64,000 nt of DNA, taken from contig NC_133907.1 in NCBI RefSeq assembly GCF_964199755.1, forward strand, positions 5,647,001-5,711,000, written 5' to 3'. Source of the DNA: Larus michahellis. Its lineage: Eukaryota > Chordata > Aves > Charadriiformes > Laridae. The translations under genes and the position numbers were made by a program. A model generated the notes under the pieces. That model worked only from the letters and a program-made list of their open reading frames with translations, was not told where the DNA came from and did not search any database. Of the stretch, positions 61,501 through 64,000 are shown piece after piece (position 1 is the first letter of the stretch; each line of letters opens with the position of its first letter).

Positions 61501-63382
61501 GAGCCGACTCCTTTCCTAAGGTGAATAACTACCTGGGCACGGGGGAGGGAAGGGGAAGCCAGGAGCTAGCGCGTGCCCTGTTGCAGTGCCGCTTCATTTA
61601 AAAGTAAACAATTAGCTTAAGCTTCTATTTTCCTATTTTCTCGTTTCTCTTGCAAGCGTGGCAGCCTGCTTTTTGTGTTACAATAAAGCGATGCCGTTAC
61701 GGTCCTCCCGACGATGCCTCACAGGGATGCTTTGCCCGTGGGCTAATTAGCGCTGCTCTAGGAGGCGGCAGGGGTCTCACGACAGGGGTCTGTGAGCTCT
61801 TGGTGCCTGACGTCCTGTTCGCTTTCCTTTCCCTGCAGCATTTCCCTCTCCTTGGAGTCTTCCGATGTTGGCATCAGTAGCGTAAGTCTCTCCTACCAGT
61901 CTGGGCTTTACGAGGTGCATGGAGTGGCCGAGCGCTGTGCCCTGTGGCTCTGGGGAGGGAGGGAGACACGCGGTCGCTGTGTGAGGCTGTTACCGTGTCC
62001 TGGCTGTGATGGATTACACCCGTTGATGGGTCTTAGTTGTTAGCTGCTCTACTTCGTAGGTCATAGCAATTCTTCTTTTGCTGCTTTGTTTTTTGTTTTT
62101 TCTTTTTTTTCTTTCTTCTGCCTTTTCTAATAATGCAAATGTAAAGCCCGGAGTCTGCTTGTTTATTCACCCCTGCTTTGGCAAAGCTTGCGCGGAGCTC
62201 TGGCAGGAGTTTTGCCTGGTAGAAGGTTTCCCAAAGGAAGCACCAAAGACAAATCGAGGAAGAAAAGTAGATTTGCTTTGAAGAAAAGAGGGTCTATTTA
62301 TTCTTTTCCCACGTCAGTGGGAAGTGATTTCCAGTCCCCAGCACTGGCTGCCTTCCAGCCGCGGCGCTGGGCTGTGCTTGCTGCTCTCGGGAGCCTGGCA
62401 GCGCCGCTCACGCGCTTGTTCCCTCTCTGCTTCAGATCTCCGACTTGAAGCCACACTGCAGCAGTCTGCTGGCGGAAACCTTTCTGCCCCTTGTCAATGG
62501 TAAGGTGATGCGGAGAGCTGTAGCATTGGGAGTGCTTTGATTGAGGAGGGGTGAGGGATACGTGTGCGTGGTTGAAAGCTGCAGCAGGAGAGATGGAGCC
62601 ATTAAAGGTCTGCGGTCCCCATTTTGAGGCTGTAGTTAAAAAGTCCTAACGTTGCTCTTACACCATCCACTGTCTGTCCCCTGCAGGTGCTCTGGGCATC
62701 GGGATCCCTCTGCCAAACGTGCTGGGCATTCCCTTAATAAAGGTGGATGTTCAGATATTCGCGGTAAGTGTCCAGAAAGGCTATTTTCTCCTGCCAAGGC
62801 GGGTCACTGGGGCTGTTTCTAGCAGCTGCCTCCTGTAACAGGACCCTGCCAGTGACGGTTTAGTGTGCAAGAGCTGTAAAATCTTAAAATCTTTAAGCCT
62901 TGAAAGGCCAGAAAGGGTTGCTCAGTCTGACCTCCTTCAGGTCAGAAAATGCTGCCCAAGTACTTCATGTCCACGAGTATCATCAAACCAGGCACGCAGT
63001 GAGTGATGTTGCTGGTTCCCCCGGCCAGGCTGCCTTTCCTTTCCGCAGAACTCCGTGAGAGCAGCTCTGATGTGGGTCCAGAGGGTCCGGAAAGCCCTTT
63101 TGAGTGTCACCATTCAAAGTGTTGTGTCTTGAATCGCACCAAATTCCAGCCCTGTGCATCCTGGAGATGTCCCAGAGGAGCTGGAATATTCTCTGACGCT
63201 TCCCAAAGTGTACCGTGCCCCCCTTATTACAAACGTAACGTGAGGTTTTTTTCCAAGAAGGTTTTCTGTCCTCTGTGTGTTGCTGACAAGCTGTTGTGAA
63301 CCGGCATCCCTTCAAGTTAGGAAATAACATGGATGTGTTGTTCCTTGCACTTCTTCAGGGCCTGCTGGTGATTCTTGTGTGA
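52460..63382 (+). CDS. BPI fold-containing family B protein (BPIFB3/BPIFB4-like)
   Basis: This encodes a secreted BPI/LBP/PLUNC-superfamily protein; members bind lipids or lipopolysaccharide and act in innate defence, and bird members include the eggshell protein ovocalyxin-36 and egg-white TENP. Fifteen coding exons join in phase with GT/AG junctions to give 459 aa. Residues 1 to about 22 are a signal peptide ([20 protein letters not shown]). Then come the first BPI domain with [14 protein letters not shown], an N-glycosylation site at N127 (NIT), and the conserved cysteine pair C149 (IEDC) and C186 (LLCP) that forms the family disulfide. The second BPI domain starts near residue 235 and ends with [17 protein letters not shown] and VILV. 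The LLCPVVDIV and [18 protein letters not shown] stretches resemble BPIFB3 and BPIFB4 more than BPIFB2. The ortholog within family B is not resolved. The frame is intact. Confidence 0.93.
53296..53410 (+). CDS. BPIFB coding exon 2
   Basis: Acceptor TTTTCCAG ends at 53295; donor ACTGG|GTAAGT. Codes [20 protein letters not shown] and [16 protein letters not shown], residues 38-76, matching the glycine-rich start of BPIFB proteins. Confidence 0.93.
53943..54047 (+). CDS. BPIFB coding exon 3
   Basis: Acceptor TTTGCAG ends at 53942; donor AACTG|GTGAGT. Codes [20 protein letters not shown] and [14 protein letters not shown], the first long strand of the N-terminal BPI barrel. Confidence 0.95.
54312..54467 (+). 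CDS. BPIFB coding exon 4
   Basis: Acceptor TTTTCAG ends at 54311; donor TCTGG|GTAAGT. Codes residues 111-162 with [16 protein letters not shown] (glycosylation site N127) and [15 protein letters not shown], including C149 of the family disulfide. Confidence 0.95.
55917..55980 (+). CDS. BPIFB coding exon 5
   Basis: Acceptor TTTCCAG ends at 55916; donor GGTTTG|GTAAGC. Codes [20 protein letters not shown] plus L, an amphipathic helix preceding the LLCP motif. Confidence 0.93.
56406..56469 (+). CDS. BPIFB coding exon 6
   Basis: Acceptor TGTTGCAG ends at 56405; donor CAACG|GTACGT. Codes [20 protein letters not shown] and N, with the second disulfide cysteine C186. Confidence 0.95.
56912..57003 (+). 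CDS. BPIFB coding exon 7
   Basis: Acceptor TGTGAAG ends at 56911; donor TTAGAC|GTAAGT. Codes [20 protein letters not shown] and [11 protein letters not shown]. The acceptor AAG is less common than CAG, but the phase and protein are right. Confidence 0.92.
58043..58216 (+). CDS. BPIFB coding exon 8
   Basis: Acceptor CTTCGCAG ends at 58042; donor GAAGTC|GTGAGT. Codes residues 237-294: the linker ([19 protein letters not shown]) and the start of the C-terminal domain ([15 protein letters not shown]). Confidence 0.93.
58965..59018 (+). CDS. BPIFB coding exon 9
   Basis: Acceptor TCCAACAG ends at 58964; donor GCTGGG|GTGAGT. Codes 18 residues, [18 protein letters not shown], phase 0/0. LVP corresponds to the LIPE-type helix of the family. 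Confidence 0.88.
59663..59830 (+). CDS. BPIFB coding exon 10
   Basis: Acceptor TCCCACAG ends at 59662; donor AAGGCC|GTAAGT. Codes residues 313-368, starting [20 protein letters not shown] and ending [11 protein letters not shown]. Confidence 0.93.
59942..60009 (+). CDS. BPIFB coding exon 11
   Basis: Acceptor GCTTGCAG ends at 59941; donor GGGCAG|GTAGGC. Codes [20 protein letters not shown] and LG plus two bases. Confidence 0.92.
60146..60643 (+). mobile_element. CR1 LINE 3' fragment in BPIFB intron
   Basis: About 500 bp of the CR1 3' region in sense orientation: AAGCTGGTGAAGGGTCTCGG, GAGGAGCTGCTGAGGGAGCT, AGGCTGAGGGGAGACCTTAT, CTCTCTACAACCGCCTGAAA, ending GATTCAATGATTCTATGA. The 5' end is truncated and approximate. 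The 164-codon frame at 60064-60558 is largely CR1 sequence, not a host gene. Confidence 0.95.
60644..61838. other. BPIFB intron remainder
   Basis: Intronic DNA between the CR1 fragment and the next exon. No further exon fits the phase, since exon 11 joins exon 12 directly with correct protein. Confidence 0.7.
61839..61881 (+). CDS. BPIFB coding exon 12
   Basis: Acceptor CCCTGCAG ends at 61838; donor AGTAGC|GTAAGT. Codes [15 protein letters not shown], the L-x-x-S-S-(N/D)-V-G strand found across family B. Confidence 0.94.
62436..62499 (+). CDS. BPIFB coding exon 13
   Basis: Acceptor GCTTCAG ends at 62435; donor CAATG|GTAAGG. Codes [20 protein letters not shown] and N, corresponding to the helix before the IPLP motif. 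Confidence 0.94.
62687..62763 (+). CDS. BPIFB coding exon 14
   Basis: Acceptor CCCTGCAG ends at 62686; donor TTCGCG|GTAAGT. Codes [20 protein letters not shown] and DVQIFA; G-(I/V)-P-L-P is the family's C-terminal signature. Confidence 0.95.
62880..62975. mobile_element. Old CR1-like fragment
   Basis: Sequence around TTGAAAGGCCAGAAAGGG and CAGTCTGACCTCCTTCAG resembles an old archosaur CR1 tail (GGGAC...CTAGTCTGACCTCC type). Diverged, with uncertain boundaries and orientation. Confidence 0.45.
63359..63382 (+). CDS. BPIFB coding exon 15 (terminal)
   Basis: Acceptor TTCTTCAG ends at 63358. Codes GLLVILV then TGA at 63380-63382. A very short last coding exon with a hydrophobic end is typical of BPIFB members. 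Confidence 0.9.
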   Translation, partial: GLLVILV

Positions 63383-63843
63383 GCCGGGGAGCGCAAGGCA
63401 TGGAGAGGTCTCTCTGGGCAGAGAAAGAGCAAGAAAGACCAGCGAAGACAGAGCACCGAGACCAGAATTATCTACTTTTCTTTTCTAAACTTGATTCAAG
63501 ATTCTTGATAACGTTTAAGACACTTTCAAGTTAATTGGCTCCTGTGAGTACTAAGATACTTGCATAAGCCAAAAACTGATAGGCAGCTCTGTGTACACAT
63601 ATTTATTTAGAGAAATTAGCATGATTTTGGGGTCACGGTTACGGCAGTTGGATGTGATGCTGCACTGGAATTGCTAAATTTCTTCTGAGAGAAAATTGTT
63701 CTTGATATAATGGAAAAGTGAACTTGTCGCGTGTGGCTTTCTAAGTAAATGTCACCATCCACGTTCAGAAGGGTATGGAGTGCTGAGCAGGACCTCAGGA
63801 TACGTTTGTCACTTAACTCTTTTAATAAACATTCCTTTAGTGC
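63383..63843 (+). other. BPIFB 3'UTR
   Basis: About 460 bp after the stop, with AATAAA at 63824-63829 and cleavage expected near 63843. No other feature seen in the UTR. Confidence 0.75.
63824..63829 (+). terminator. BPIFB poly(A) signal AATAAA
   Basis: Canonical AATAAA about 440 bp after the stop codon; followed by a TG-rich stretch (GTGCTTGG and GGTTTCTGGTG). Confidence 0.75.
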
Positions 63844-64000
63844 TTGGAGCAGGGCTCTGGTTTCTGGTGCTTCTCAAGGAGAGGATCTGTCCTGCCTCCT
63901 GCTGTGGGATCTGGTTCCTTTGTGACAACTGATACTTTGGGTTTTGGTTCAAAAACTTCTTCCACTCAAACTTCCTGAGGAAAAAAATCCGCTTAGATAT

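Overview
This is vertebrate nuclear DNA, almost certainly from a bird. The genes have many exons with GT/AG splice sites. Several 3' fragments of CR1 LINEs are present, with the usual bird ending of ATTCTATG-type repeats. A solo LTR of the ERVL type common in Neoaves sits near 40.2 kb, which argues for a non-galliform bird. The species cannot be named from the sequence.

Layout. (1) 1-9.4 kb holds a complete MAPRE1 (EB1) gene on the + strand: CpG-island promoter, a non-coding first exon, six coding exons giving 263 aa, and a 3'UTR with two poly(A) signals. (2) 9.4-36 kb has no intact gene. It holds a scattered series of exon-like + strand fragments, several with WD40-like protein sequence and several with in-frame stops or frameshifts. 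Position (next to MAPRE1, as in mammals) and the WD40 character suggest EFCAB8, probably decaying or lost in this lineage. (3) 36-52 kb is mostly intergenic. It has the ERVL solo LTR, a CpG island at about 45.0-45.45 kb with a CTCF-type motif, and an unexplained exon-like block at 48.3 kb. No SUN5 exon, which would be expected here from mammalian gene order, was recognised. (4) 52.4-63.9 kb holds a complete 15-coding-exon gene on the + strand for a secreted 459-aa BPI-fold family B protein (BPIFB3/BPIFB4-like, possibly the bird eggshell ovocalyxin-36 group). It starts the BPI/PLUNC cluster, which presumably continues past the window.

The two intact genes are unrelated in function: a housekeeping microtubule plus-end tracker and a secreted lipid-binding or innate-defence protein. 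The window spans the conserved junction between them. Its oddest items are a perfect 84-bp palindrome upstream of MAPRE1, the decaying WD-repeat gene, a six-copy 23-bp tandem repeat inside that gene, and the CTCF-marked CpG island between the remnant and the BPIFB gene. Coordinates of intact exons were set by following reading phase across every splice junction; fragment coordinates in the 11-36 kb region are approximate.
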